A DNA stretch of 64,000 nucleotides. Origin: Clostridium sp. OF09-36. GTDB lineage: Bacteria > Bacillota > Clostridia > Lachnospirales > Lachnospiraceae. Below, one piece after another: positions 1 through 8,908 of the stretch. The notes under the pieces were generated by a model. That model worked only from the letters and a program-made list of their open reading frames with translations. It made no database searches and was not told where the DNA came from. How positions within the stretch are numbered: the first letter of the stretch is position 1; each line of letters starts with the position of its first letter. The stretch lies in the NCBI RefSeq assembly GCF_003481985.1, contig NZ_QUMD01000015.1, forward strand, positions 7,877-71,876. The letters run 5' to 3'. A program made the position numbers and the translations under genes.

Positions 1-109
1 TCGCACCGTAAATGAAACAGAAGGAAAAGTCACCCAGTCCATAACACAGATACTCCATCAGATCAATCTTGTTTCTCTTTGATACATTTTTAAAACCAAA
101 GTTACCCAT
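1..109 (-). CDS. GPH/MFS-type cation:sugar symporter, N-terminal part only (cut by window edge)
   Basis: Only the first 36 codons lie in the window. The protein opens with a short polar stretch and then Tyr-Gly-Leu-Gly-Asp-Phe, the start of the first membrane segment typical of glycoside-pentoside-hexuronide:cation symporters of the major facilitator superfamily. The ATG at 109 follows a GGGGA ribosome site and lies 20 bp after the stop of the dehydrogenase gene, so the two are probably co-transcribed. Family assignment rests on one short motif; substrate unknown. Confidence 0.55.
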   Translation of the reverse strand, partial: MGNFGFKNVSKRNKIDLMEYLCYGLGDFSFCFIYGA

Positions 110-129
110 TTGTATATCCCCAGCTTTTC

Positions 130-912
130 CTAGCACTGCAGGGTGCCAAGATCCAGCGCAACGTCTCTTCCGTTGAACTTGCCTGCTGCGCGGCTGGTAC
201 CGAGCCAGTAAACCATGTCAGAAATATCCTCTACATCCAGGAACGGTACGCCTGCATACATCTCTTTGTAGTCCTTAAAGTTCTTGCCGGTCAGTTCATT
301 GATGAACTCTACATAGCTCTGGGTCTCGCACATCGGGGTCTTTACCTTGGTCGGGCAAAGTGCATTGACAATGATGCCCTTGCTTCCTACTTCCTTCGCA
401 AGAGTCTTGGTCAGTCCCAGAACGCCCCATTTTGCCATGCAGTAGGTTGCTAATTTCGGAGTTCCGTACAGGCCGCTGGTAGAAGCAATGTTGATGATTC
501 TTCCAAAGCCCTGCTTTAACATATACTGGGTTGCGTATTTGTCGGTTCTCCAGGTACCGATCAGGTCGATGTTGATGACCTTCTCTACCTGCTCATCGGT
601 CAGCTCCCAGGTATTACCGAAATTGATCACACCTGCATTTGCGATCACCACATCAAGACGTCCAAATTTTTCCCAGGCAGCTGCAAACAGCGCTTCCATA
701 TCCGGTGTGCTGCAGATGTTTGCCTTCATTGCAAGAACATCCGCACCAAGCTCCTTTAATTCCCGGATGGTTTCCTGAAATCTCTCATCCTCCGGATCCA
801 GCATATCGGCAAGAACAACATTAAAACCGTTCTCCGCGTACTTTACTGCATGGGCACGTCCCTGTCCCATGGCACCACCTGTGATCAATACTGTTTTCTT
901 CTCTGTACTCAT
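130..912 (-). CDS. Short-chain dehydrogenase/reductase (SDR), 260 aa
   Basis: Classical NAD(P)-dependent SDR. The Rossmann glycine motif TGGAMGQG is at residues 11-18, followed by AHAVKYAENG, a form usual in carveol-dehydrogenase-like and mycofactocin-type SDRs. NAG comes next, then the catalytic Ser in NIASTSG and the Tyr-x-x-x-Lys pair in YCMAK. Length is normal. The ATG at 912 is chosen because GGAG lies 8-9 bp upstream and the Rossmann motif then sits at the usual distance from the N-terminus; the frame is open 19 codons further. It is the first gene of an operon with the GPH-type transporter, which suggests uptake and oxidation or reduction of one small polyol, sugar or hydroxylated compound. 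No mycofactocin gene is in the window, so cofactor dependence is open. Confidence 0.88.
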   Translation of the reverse strand: MSTEKKTVLITGGAMGQGRAHAVKYAENGFNVVLADMLDPEDERFQETIRELKELGADVLAMKANICSTPDMEALFAAAWEKFGRLDVVIANAGVINFGNTWELTDEQVEKVINIDLIGTWRTDKYATQYMLKQGFGRIINIASTSGLYGTPKLATYCMAKWGVLGLTKTLAKEVGSKGIIVNALCPTKVKTPMCETQSYVEFINELTGKNFKDYKEMYAGVPFLDVEDISDMVYWLGTSRAAGKFNGRDVALDLGTLQC

Positions 913-967
913 TTTTCCTTCTCCTTTTACATATTCCGTTATTTTTTTAACTTGTTGCCTTACCCAC

Positions 968-998
968 ACTATACCTGTTCAAACCGTTTTAAGGTCAA
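968..998 (-). promoter_or_regulatory. MerR-type promoter (19-bp spacer) for the SDR/transporter operon
   Basis: Read on the minus strand: -35 TTGACC (993-998), a 19-bp spacer (974-992), -10 TATAGT (968-973). The spacer carries an interrupted dyad with arms ACCT...AGGT outside and AAAC...GTTT inside. An over-long 19-bp spacer filled by a dyad is the hallmark of promoters activated by MerR-family proteins, and a MerR gene ends about 200 bp away. Confidence 0.6.
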
Positions 999-1012
999 TG
1001 GGACAGTTAGCA

Positions 1013-1042
1013 CAAAAAAACAGAGTGCTTTTTGGCACTCTG
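1013..1042 (-). terminator. Intrinsic terminator after merR
   Basis: On the minus strand an 8-bp perfect stem (CAGAGTGC/GCACTCTG, loop of six) is followed by a run of seven T. It lies between the end of the merR reading frame and the SDR promoter. Confidence 0.8.
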
Positions 1043-1198
1043 CACAATCATTTTTGCTGTATTTTTAGCAAAACTCTATTATTTTTTCACAATATCAACT
1101 TTTTATAATCAGCGATGCTTCTTTTTCTTCCACCAAGGATATCTGCATCGCCGACACCAACTCACCCATTGGGATTTTCATCGTTATTGTTCACGCTT

Positions 1199-2013
1199 TT
1201 ATTCCGCCTTGATCGGGAACCAGACAATATGCCAGTTATAATATTCTTCCTCCGGCTTTGTCATGCACACCACCTGGGTCACTACATCCCCGGCAAGCTT
1301 AAGCCATTTTCTTTTAGATACTGAAAACCGCCCTGCAGACTTTCCAACGACAAGTACTTTCCCGACCGGGACGGTACACAGGTATGGACGCAGGGACACG
1401 GCGGATAATACTGTACCAGCTCTGACTCGGCGACATGCAACAGCGGGGCATATTCCTCATGAAGCCCCATTCCAAAATCGAATTCCGACTCTCCGGCCTT
1501 GATCTTATTCTGGTAAAACACCGCACAGGAAAAGACAAATGGCTCCTTCTCAGTCCATTCCGAGATCAGTTCCAGCTGTTCCTTCTTTTTAAACAACGTA
1601 TAGTTTTTCTGCGTATTCATCCGGTAGATTCCGGGCCGTTCCTCGATCCGGAACTTTCCCACACTGTCTTTGGCATCCTGCAGCATCTTCTGGCTCTGCC
1701 GGATGCGCTTTAACAGGTTCATCTGCCGGACAATTTCCTGCTGGATCACCGCTTCCTGGTCCACCATGCGTTCCCGGATCTCACCCAGAGCATGGCTCCG
1801 GAACAGCTCTGCCACTTCCTCCAGCGAAAATCCATAGTTCTGGTAATGTCTGGCCCGCAAAAGCATATGAAAGTCCCAAGTATTGTAATACCGGTATCCC
1901 GTCTCTGGGTCTCGCACCGGACTTATGATATTCCGGCTTTCATAATAACGGATCGCTTCCGACGAAATCCCCAGCAGCTTTGCCATGGTCCCAATACTAT
2001 ATTTCTGATACAT
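1199..2013 (-). CDS. MerR-family transcriptional regulator with C-terminal effector domain; one frame break near 1300
   Basis: The N-terminal MerR winged helix is clear: a YSIGTMAKLLGIS helix, then AIRYYESRNII and a coiled segment around residues 75-120. The C-terminal half resembles the GyrI-like effector domain found in larger MerR proteins. The first frame stops at 1282 after ENGLSLPGM, but the last 40 or so residues (LAGDVVTQVVCMTKPEEEYY and on to 1199) continue in the next frame. Adding one A at about 1300-1303 turns the joint into Gly-Leu-Lys-Leu-Ala-Gly-Asp and gives 271 residues. The gene is divergent from the thioesterase gene and lies upstream of the SDR operon, whose promoter has MerR architecture, so it probably controls one or both. 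The ATG at 2013 has a purine-rich AAGGGGGAAGGGG upstream. Confidence 0.8.
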
Positions 2014-2033
2014 TCCCCTTCCCCCTTAAAAAC

Positions 2034-2051
2034 CCTCAAGCTGTTTGAAGG
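2034..2051. promoter_or_regulatory. Possible MerR-family operator
   Basis: The sequence CCTCAAGCTGTTTGAAGG is an imperfect dyad resembling the CCTCAAG-type half-sites of SoxR and other MerR proteins. It lies in the merR leader, just downstream of its promoter, where binding would suit autoregulation. Only loosely conserved. Confidence 0.35.
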
Positions 2052-2072
2052 ATTTTTGCATTCTTTGGTAAA

Positions 2073-2100
2073 ATTATAACATATTTTTCACACTTGTAAA
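2073..2100 (-). promoter_or_regulatory. merR promoter
   Basis: Minus strand: -35 TTTACA (2095-2100), 16-bp spacer, perfect -10 TATAAT (2073-2078). The -35 hexamer overlaps that of the divergent thioesterase promoter. Confidence 0.65.
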
Positions 2101-2122
2101 ACCGCGATTCTGGTGCTATATT
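2094..2122 (+). promoter_or_regulatory. Promoter of the thioesterase gene
   Basis: -35 TTGTAA (2094-2099), 17-bp spacer, -10 TATATT (2117-2122), followed by GGAAAGGAAGG as ribosome site before the ATG at 2151. Confidence 0.7.
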
Positions 2123-2150
2123 CTAGCATGGAAAGGAAGGAATTTTACTT

Positions 2151-2555
2151 ATGATCACAAGACCTGAGATTATAGAAGGACTCCGCCGACACATTCAGCG
2201 CATCGGCGGACAGGAAAACTTAAAAATGTTAGAAGTAGAACCGGGCCATGCCCGGCTTTCAATTGAATTGCCGGAGGAAGCCTTAAACCTGTATGGAAAT
2301 GCACACGGCGGCTTTCTCTTCTCTCTCTGCGATATCGCAGCAGGCATGGCCACCTATGCCTACGAGGTCACAAATGTGACCCAGTGCGCCGGCATTAACT
2401 TTGTGCGCGGTGTCAGTTCCGGAACGCTCTATGTGGAATCTAATATCGTTCACAAGGGAAGACAGACCGCCGTCTGCCGCGTGGATATCACAAATGAAGA
2501 CGGAAAGCTGGTGGCAACCGGAAACTTCACGATGTTCCTTGGAAAGGAAATCTAA
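2151..2555 (+). CDS. PaaI-family hotdog-fold acyl-CoA thioesterase, 134 aa
   Basis: Small hotdog-fold protein. The signature NAHGGFLFSLCDIAAGMA (residues 48-65) has the HGG turn and the Asp expected for PaaI-type thioesterases, and the protein ends with a G-x-F-T-M-F-L strand. The family hydrolyses CoA thioesters in the cytosol; the substrate cannot be read here. The gene is complete, has its own promoter and is divergent from merR. It converges on tcdA with only 9 bp between stop codons and no visible terminator. Confidence 0.85.
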   Translation: MITRPEIIEGLRRHIQRIGGQENLKMLEVEPGHARLSIELPEEALNLYGNAHGGFLFSLCDIAAGMATYAYEVTNVTQCAGINFVRGVSSGTLYVESNIVHKGRQTAVCRVDITNEDGKLVATGNFTMFLGKEI

Positions 2556-2564
2556 CCATATCGT

Positions 2565-3316
2565 TTATTTTGCCAGATCTTTAATGACTTCGGAGGCGAT
2601 GATCAGTCCCACAACGGACGGCACAAATGCATTGGAGCCCGGAATATCCCTGCGCTCGGTACATTTGTGTGCTGCTCCCGGCGGGCAGATGCAGTGGTTG
2701 CGGCAGCTGATGGACATATCCTCGATCGGTCTGGTCGGCTGCTCTTTGGAGTAAACCACCTTCAGCTTCTTCACGCCACGTTTTTTCAGTTCCCGGCGCA
2801 TGACCTTTGCTAACGGGCAGACGGAGGTTTTATAAATGTCTGACACCTCAAACATGGCTGGGTTTAACTTATTTCCGGCACCCATGCTGCTGATGATCGG
2901 CACCTTTTTCTCCTGCGCTTCCATAACCAGCTGCAGCTTTGCCGTTACGGTATCGACTGCGTCGATCACATAGGAATACTGGGAAAAGTCAAAATCATCT
3001 TTTGTCTCTGGCAGGTAAAAACACTTATGTGTGGTTACCTTACAATCCGGGTTGATGTCGTGAATGCGCTCTTCCATCACATCGACCTTATACTTTCCTA
3101 CTGTTTTTCTGGTTGCGATGATCTGGCGGTTTAAGTTCGTGAGGCACACCTTGTCATCGTCGATCAGGTCAATGGCACCAACGCCGCTCCGCACCAGGCT
3201 TCTACAGCATAGCCACCGACTCCGCCAACTCCGAACACGGCAACTCTGGACTGGGCCAGGCGCTCCATCGCTTCTTTTCCAAATAATAATTCTGTTCTTG
3301 AAAACTGATTTAACAT
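2565..3316 (-). CDS. tcdA: tRNA threonylcarbamoyladenosine dehydratase (ThiF/E1-like); one frame break near 3198
   Basis: The full protein of 250 residues starts at the ATG at 3316 (AAAGG site upstream). It opens with FSRTELLFGKEAMERL and the nucleotide loop GVGGVGGYAVEA, then breaks; the rest continues from SGVGAIDLIDDDKV in the next frame. Adding one C at about 3197-3199 yields VEALVRSGVGA, the expected sequence. Further E1-like features are NLNRQ, DAVDTV and SSMGAGNKLNP. The family cyclises the t6A base at position 37 of ANN-decoding tRNAs to ct6A, using ATP. A short Cys-containing region (SCRNHCICPPG) is present near the C-terminus. Confidence 0.88.
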
Positions 3317-3432
3317 CGTATCTACCTTTCTGTTTCTTGTATGTTTCTGTTTCTGATATGTTTCCCTTTCATTTGCTGCAGCCGGTCATGGCAGCCGATT
3401 CATGCTGCATTCCACGCCACAGTTTCTCGTTC

Positions 3433-3966
3433 CTAGACGAAATGCACCAGCACCATATACACGGCCGTCCCAACCGTAATGCTCAAAATGGAACTTTTCT
3501 TCCAGATATGGATAACCGCAGTGGCCACCACGCCCGCAAACAAGATCAGATTGTCCTGCAGGGCAGCTTCCGGCACACTCTTCAGACAGTATACCACAAG
3601 AGTCGCCATAATTGCCATAGGAAACACATTTCCCAGATATTCGATCCTTTTTGGGAGTTCCCGCTTATTTAATAGAAGAAACGGCAGCATAAACCGTGAA
3701 GCACCGAATAACAAAAGAAACAGCACTGCACTCACACCGCCGATCACCGCCGGGGCATGATTCTCGCTCTTTCTCCACTGGTCGATCAGAATTGTGACGA
3801 ACAGGGCTGTCATGCAGAAATCCACACCCTCAAAATCAAATGGGAGGAGTTGGCCAAGCAACTGTTCATTCTGTAAAAAAAGCCCGCCAAGAAGTCCCCA
3901 CCGGGTGCAAGAATTCGCGATGCCCCACATAAAATTAAGAAAAAGTGAAGGATTTACACATGTCAC
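3433..3966 (-). pseudogene. Remnant of azlC-azlD (branched-chain amino-acid exporter), fused and truncated
   Basis: The frame reads as a chimera. Residues from about LLGQLLPFDFEGVDF through MTALFVTILIDQW and IGGVSAVLFLLLFG match the last third of AzlC; they run directly into SRFMLPFLL, RELPKRIEYLGNVFP and MAIMATLVVYCLKSV, which match AzlD without its first helix. The first half of AzlC, the end of AzlC and the start of AzlD are absent. An intact pair would need about 330 codons; only 177 are present. The 5' end runs into the divergent mntP start. The lesion is a set of in-frame deletions, not a one-base break, so I take it as a real decayed operon. Confidence 0.7.
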
Positions 3967-4520
3967 TGACCGAATTATTTCTTCTGGCTATAGGCCTCTC
4001 CATGGATGCCTTCGCCGTTTCTGTCTGCAAGGGACTTTCCATGCAAAAGCTGCACCCAAAGCATGCTCTCATCATCGGCCTGTATTTCGGCTGGTTCCAG
4101 GCTCTCATGCCGTGGACCGGCTATCTGCTCGGCATCCGCTTCCAGGGCGCGATCAAAGCCTACGACCACTGGGTCGCATTTATTTTGCTTGGTATCATCG
4201 GCTTTAACATGATAAAGGAGTCACTGGACCAGGAGACGGAATCCTGCGATGCCTCGGTGGATGCCAAAACCATGCTGGTCCTGGCCGTTGCAACCAGCAT
4301 CGACGCGCTGGCTGTCGGCGTAACCTTCGCCTTTCTGGATGTAAGCATTCTTCCGGCGATCACCTTTATCGGCTGCACCACCTTTGTGATCTCTGTGACC
4401 GGAGTCATGGCCGGTACTATATTCGGCACACGCTATAAATCCAAAGCAGAACTGACCGGCGGTATCATTCTGATCCTGATCGGTCTGAAGATCCTGACCG
4501 GGCACCTGTTCTTCTCCTAG
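3960..4520 (+). CDS. mntP: Manganese efflux pump MntP, 186 aa
   Basis: Six-helix membrane protein of the MntP/YebN family, which exports Mn2+ from the cytoplasm. Two halves show the family's repeated motif: LAIGLSMDAFAVSVCKG near the N-terminus and LAVATSIDALAVGVTFA in the middle, each with the conserved acidic residue in the membrane. Length is normal. The ATG at 3960 is preferred over the one five codons upstream because GAAGGAT lies correctly in front of it. No Mn riboswitch of the yybP-ykoY type is seen upstream, where the azl remnant abuts. An intrinsic terminator overlaps the stop codon. Confidence 0.92.
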   Translation: MSLTELFLLAIGLSMDAFAVSVCKGLSMQKLHPKHALIIGLYFGWFQALMPWTGYLLGIRFQGAIKAYDHWVAFILLGIIGFNMIKESLDQETESCDASVDAKTMLVLAVATSIDALAVGVTFAFLDVSILPAITFIGCTTFVISVTGVMAGTIFGTRYKSKAELTGGIILILIGLKILTGHLFFS

Positions 4521-4539
4521 AACCGGTGCTTTCTTTTTT
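4502..4539 (+). terminator. Intrinsic terminator overlapping the mntP stop
   Basis: Stem GCACCTGTTCT / AGAACCGGTGC with one mismatch and a six-base loop, followed by TTTCTTTTTT. The mntP stop codon lies across the loop and right arm. Confidence 0.85.
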
Positions 4540-4863
4540 CTGTCCGGCATGCCAATAAGGCTTCCGCGACTCTGTTTTGTACTTATTTTTTGATGTTTTT
4601 TCCAGGTTTTCCGATGTTATCCCATGTTTTTACTATACTTTTTTCCTGTGTTATGTTATCATTTTTTTATTCGGCCGCCGCACAGCTCCGTTTGTCCGTG
4701 TATCAAGGGCATATTCCTGTCTGTGTCTTTTCGGCGGTTTGTGCTGCTCTTCTTTTTGTGTTTTTCGGAAATTTTCATCTTTTCTTCTCCAAAATTTTCC
4801 ACGAGAACATGTCCATGTTTTGAAGCGGCACCATCTATTTTACCACGAAAGAAAGGTAACCCT
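4540..4863 (+). other. Leader/intergenic region before agcS
   Basis: About 320 bp, very T-rich on the plus strand, with no convincing gene. A possible weak promoter (TTTACT, 17 bp, TATGTT) starts near 4627. No glycine riboswitch signature was found although agcS genes often carry one. An open frame runs through from 4624 into agcS, but its composition is non-coding. Confidence 0.4.
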
Positions 4864-6260
4864 ATGTTAAACACAATCGAATCGGTCAACAATGTGATCA
4901 ACAATTTCATCTGGGGAGTTCCGGCCATGATCTGTATCATCGGTGTCGGCCTGTATTTAAGCTTTGGCCTGCGCTTTCTGCAGATCCGTAAATTTCCCTA
5001 CGCGATCCGCGTAACCATCGGACGTATCTTCCGCAAGCGCGATGCATCCGACGGTGCCATGACTCCGTTCCAGGCAGTCTGCACGGCACTGGCTGCTACT
5101 GTCGGCACCGGAAACATCGCCGGTGTGGCAGGCGCTATCGCCATCGGCGGCCCGGGAGCAGTCTTCTGGATGTGGATTTCTGCAGCACTCGGCATGTGTA
5201 CCAAGTTTTCTGAGGTAACCCTGGCCGTTCATTTCCGTGAAACAAACAAAAACGGAGAGCTGGTCGGCGGTCCGATGTACTACATCAAAAATGGACTTGG
5301 TCCCAAATGGAACTGGCTGGCAGTCCTGTTCTCCACCTTTGGCGTACTGACTGTGTTCGGAACCGGAAATGCGACTCAGGTCAACACCATCACCACCGCA
5401 ATCAACTCTGCACTGGAAAACTACAATCTGATCACGGACCAGAGCAAACCGTTTGTCTGCCTGGTCATCGGTATCATTCTGACCGCTTTGGTTGCCCTGG
5501 TTCTTTTAGGCGGTGTCAAACGTATCGGCAATGTAGCAGAAAAGCTGGTTCCGTTCATGGCGCTTCTTTACATTATTCTGGCACTTGGTGTGGTTCTGCT
5601 TCATGCAAACCGCATCCCGCTGGTATTTACCATGATCTTTGAAGGCGCGTTCCATCCGCAGGCCGTGACCGGCGGTGTGATTGGAAGCTTCTTTACCAGC
5701 ATGAAGCGCGGCGTATCCCGCGGCATCTTCTCCAATGAGGCTGGTCTTGGTACCGGATCCATTGCCCATGCCTGCGCTGACACCAAGAAGCCGGTCAAGC
5801 AGGGCTTCTTCGGCATCTTTGAAGTATTTACCGATACGATTGTCATCTGTACCCTGACCGCTTTGGTTATCCTCTGCAGCGGTGTTCCGGTCGCTTACGG
5901 AGAAGCTGCAGGTGCTGAACTGACGATTTCCGGCTTTACTTCCACTTACGGAAGCTGGGTATCGATCTTCACCGCAGTTTCCATGTGCTGTTTTGCTTTC
6001 TCCACCATCATCGGATGGGGACTGTATGGGGCACGCTGCATTGAGTTTATCTTCGATGAAAAAATCATCAAGCCATTCATGGTTGCCTACTCCCTGGTTG
6101 CCATCCTCGGCGCAACGATCGATCTGGGACTGTTATGGAACATCGCAGATACCTTCAACGGTCTTATGGCAATCCCGACCTGATCGGTGTCTTCCTGTTA
6201 TCTGGCACCGTGTTTAAGCTGACAAAAGAATATTTTGAGACTGAGGGAAAGAATGCATAA
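4864..6260 (+). CDS. Sodium:alanine/glycine symporter (AGCS family); one frame break near 6178
   Basis: Multi-span transporter of the AGCS family, taking up alanine or glycine with Na+. Recognisable blocks are GTGNIAGVAGAIAIGGPGA, the region up to MCTKFSEVTLAVHFRE, GGPMYYIKNGLG, and the late block SNEAGLGTGSIAHACAD. The ATG at 4864 with AAAGG upstream fits the family start. The first frame stops at 6183 after LMAIPT, but LIGVFLLSGTVFKLTKEYF follows at once in another frame up to 6260; adding one A at about 6177-6179 gives MAIPNLIGVF, the usual end, and 465 residues. Confidence 0.9.
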
Positions 6261-6282
6261 GATTGTATATTTTTCATAAGTC

Positions 6283-6323
6283 AAAAAAGTAGCTGCCGCA
6301 CTAACGTGCGGCAGCTACTTTTT
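6283..6323. terminator. Bidirectional intrinsic terminator
   Basis: A perfect 15-bp stem (arms 6287-6301 and 6306-6320, TAAC loop) has six A before it and five T after it, so it can end the agcS transcript and the convergent phosphatase transcript. The phosphatase stop codon lies in the T tract. Confidence 0.92.
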
Positions 6324-7137
6324 AATTGAATGGAATTTCCCGTAATCCCTCCGGACTTAACACCGTCACCTTCCGGAATCCGCACTCATAGGCAATCTGT
6401 CCGGCCATGTCGAAGGCATAGGCAATGGTACTGGCACTGTGGCTGTCGGAATTGATCATGATCCGGCCGCCCATGGCATGGAGCTCTTTCAATAAAATCC
6501 GGTTCGGATACGGAGCTGTCCGGTAACCGCGTGACATGGCACCGGTATTGATCTCAAACGGGAGTCCCTGCCCGTGAAGCTTTTTCATCGCTGCAAGTGC
6601 CGGTTCCAGATACGCATCCTTCGTCTCATCAAAATGCTTATATCCTTCATTAAACTTCGTAAGCAGGTCAAAATGTCCCACCCAGTCACACTTCAGACGA
6701 TCGTATACTGTTCCCTCCAGCTCATAATAATCCTTCGCAAACGCGTACCAGTCACCATTCCAGAGTGTTTCCACGCCCTGTACCAGCTTTTCCTCCGTAT
6801 CGTCCACACATACAAGCTGCCCGTTTTTTAATACACTGTGGGTGGAACCAATGGCATAATCCGCCTGCTGGCGCGGTCCCAGCACATCCAGTTCAATGCC
6901 GATATACAGATTCAGTTTCCCGGCATATTCCTCTTTGAGTTTCTGCAGCTCCTGCTTATAAGATGCCAGAATCGCATCAGACATGCCAAAGCCCGGCTCA
7001 TACATCGAATAATCTGCATGGCCGGATATTCCAAAATCGGTAAGCCCCATGCGGTAAGCCGCCTCCACCATCTCACGGGGTGTACTCTTTCCGTCGCAGT
7101 ACGTTGTGTGTGTGTGAAAATCACCTCTTATTTTCAT
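6322..7137 (-). CDS. PHP-domain histidinol-phosphatase family protein (HisJ-like), 271 aa
   Basis: PHP metal-dependent phosphoesterase fold. The first metal motif DFHTHTTYCDG is at residues 5-15, SGHADYS follows near residue 38, then IGIELDV, IGSTHSV, DWVGHFD, FEINTG and the last motif INSDSHSA. These are the HisJ-type ligands. The ATG at 7137 is preferred over upstream ATGs because AAGGAAGG lies about 10 bp before it and the protein then begins at the usual Met-Lys. It lies 32 bp after the lipoprotein gene. HisJ converts L-histidinol phosphate to histidinol; no other his gene is nearby, so a different phosphate ester is possible. Confidence 0.82.
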   Translation of the reverse strand: MKIRGDFHTHTTYCDGKSTPREMVEAAYRMGLTDFGISGHADYSMYEPGFGMSDAILASYKQELQKLKEEYAGKLNLYIGIELDVLGPRQQADYAIGSTHSVLKNGQLVCVDDTEEKLVQGVETLWNGDWYAFAKDYYELEGTVYDRLKCDWVGHFDLLTKFNEGYKHFDETKDAYLEPALAAMKKLHGQGLPFEINTGAMSRGYRTAPYPNRILLKELHAMGGRIMINSDSHSASTIAYAFDMAGQIAYECGFRKVTVLSPEGLREIPFN

Positions 7138-7169
7138 CTGCGCAAATCCTTCCTTGTTTGGTCTTTCCA

Positions 7170-8846
7170 TCATCCTACATACGGTACCATCTCAAAACAG
7201 TCATTTTCGCTGACTCCGTTGATCTTCCACTCCCAGTCGTCTGCTGCTTTCGTAACCGGGATCCGGCAGATGCGTCCGTCCGTAAGCTGTGCTTCCACAA
7301 AGCTCTCGCCATCGGTAGCGATGATCGTGTAAGACGTTCCGGATGGCAGTGTTTCCTGCTTCCAGGAATCCACAGAGCTATCATTTCCAACGGTAACTTC
7401 CAGTTCCCGTGTCGATACCAGCGTAACCGGATATTCCTTATACATATTTCCAAGACGGTACACAGTCTCATCGGTCTTTGGAAGTCCACCCTCTCCGATA
7501 TGGTAGATCCGATACGCGCTGTAAGTTCCGAGCACATCCATGCGGTCCCACAATGGGAAGCATTCCGGATCGGTGATCGGAGAACCTGACCAGCTGCTGT
7601 CTAAGGAACCCACAAAAGCTGGTGTCCCTTTGCTCAAATCAAACACGTTGATGTAATGGGCATCGTTGTCACTCTGATGCTGCAGATACAGATATGTTTT
7701 TCCATCCTCAGTGTGGATCAGGTAACCCTCGGAGGAATAACCGCCAGAAGCGCCGTAATCCTGGCTGATCAGCTTTTCTGTGTTGAGAGAGGTGCTGTCG
7801 CAGGTTACGGTAATAGCTCCACCAATCCCGTATTCATCGCGGTCCACAGTATAGGAAATTGCTTCCTTCTTTCCGTCTCCGTTCACATCAGCCTCCTGGA
7901 TTTCATTTTCCTGGATCTGCTTCACGTAAGATGTTTTCGATGTCTCATACTGCTTCTGGAACAGGCCTGCATTTTCCGCAAACGGAATCTCCACGCAGAT
8001 CTGGCCTGCTGCATACGGTGCGATATCATACTGGTTAAACAGGATCACTACCCGGTCATTCATCAAAAACCACTGCACACTGCCGTAATCCGGCTCCCCT
8101 CCGTAAAACATGGCCTTCACGGTGTCCTCATAGCCCTCAAAAAAGATGTCCGGATCATTCTCCTCCACCAGCTTCTGGCAGACATAGTCGTAAATTCCGT
8201 CGTAATCCGCTGCAATGTCCTGCAGTGACAATTCCTTTCCGGTCTTTGTATCGTAGCAGATGCCTCTGCTGTAGGTATTTGGATGCGCACCGCCAAGCCA
8301 GCTGTACTCCCTCTGCTGCAGGCTCACCACCGTTTCATCGGCCCGGAGCGCCATCACAGTAAGCTCAGATTCCCAGTGACTATCCTCGAACATTTCCGGA
8401 GCCTCCTGATACATCTGTCTGGCATCCTCCTGGTTTTCCTTAAAGAATGTGTTCTGGTCATTTAAATTTTTCTGGTTTAATGTATCCAGGGCCTTCTCTA
8501 ACGCTTCATGCCCTTTCTCCAGAAGATGCACCTGAGAGGTCTTCACAGAAAGCAGTGCCTTGTTATCCTCCCAGTCATTGTTGTATTCAGTAGTAACCTC
8601 CAGCGGCAGCACACCAGAACTGGCACTCTGCGAATCCGAGCTTTCCGTTCCAGATGCGTCTGCTCCAGTATCAGAAGCATCTGGTTCTGAGCCAGCCAGG
8701 GTAATTTCCTGCTGCGTGCCATTCTCCACACCGGAAATCCGTTCTGTGCTGCTTGCCTTCTTTGCACAGCCGCCTGTGAGACCTGCTGCTGCGATCACAA
8801 GTGCAGCGGCAGTGTATTTTAACGCTTCGTATTTCTTTTTCTTCAC
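7170..8846 (-). CDS. Secreted lipoprotein with DUF4163/DUF3298 (RsiV-like) domains
   Basis: 558 residues if translation begins at the GTG at 8846, which has GAGGGAAAG upstream and places the N-terminus at a Lys-rich signal, a hydrophobic stretch and an atypical lipobox (LTGG-Cys, near residue 26). A Ser/Thr/Asp-rich linker follows. Residues about 85-310 carry the DUF4163-DUF3298 hallmark, with SWLGGAHPN, TYSRGICYDTKTG and LSLQDI, seen in secreted lysozyme-sensing or PdaC-like proteins. The C-terminal half is a beta-rich region (DVNGDGKKEAISYTVD, a calcium-loop-like motif) of unknown role. Probably an envelope protein exposed outside the membrane. Confidence 0.72.
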   Translation of the reverse strand: MKKKKYEALKYTAAALVIAAAGLTGGCAKKASSTERISGVENGTQQEITLAGSEPDASDTGADASGTESSDSQSASSGVLPLEVTTEYNNDWEDNKALLSVKTSQVHLLEKGHEALEKALDTLNQKNLNDQNTFFKENQEDARQMYQEAPEMFEDSHWESELTVMALRADETVVSLQQREYSWLGGAHPNTYSRGICYDTKTGKELSLQDIAADYDGIYDYVCQKLVEENDPDIFFEGYEDTVKAMFYGGEPDYGSVQWFLMNDRVVILFNQYDIAPYAAGQICVEIPFAENAGLFQKQYETSKTSYVKQIQENEIQEADVNGDGKKEAISYTVDRDEYGIGGAITVTCDSTSLNTEKLISQDYGASGGYSSEGYLIHTEDGKTYLYLQHQSDNDAHYINVFDLSKGTPAFVGSLDSSWSGSPITDPECFPLWDRMDVLGTYSAYRIYHIGEGGLPKTDETVYRLGNMYKEYPVTLVSTRELEVTVGNDSSVDSWKQETLPSGTSYTIIATDGESFVEAQLTDGRICRIPVTKAADDWEWKINGVSENDCFEMVPYVG

Positions 8847-8908
8847 ATTCTTTCCCTCTCTGTAATCATCAGACGCGCCACTGGCGCCTCCTCGATATGT
8901 AATGCAAT

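Noticed and set aside
3900..3959. yybP-ykoY manganese riboswitch before mntP
   Set aside because: The region is azlC remnant and holds none of the conserved loop sequences.
4540..4863. Glycine riboswitch before agcS, and an N-terminal extension of AgcS
   Set aside because: No riboswitch core was found; the extended frame is Phe/Cys-rich and lacks a ribosome site, while ATG 4864 has one.
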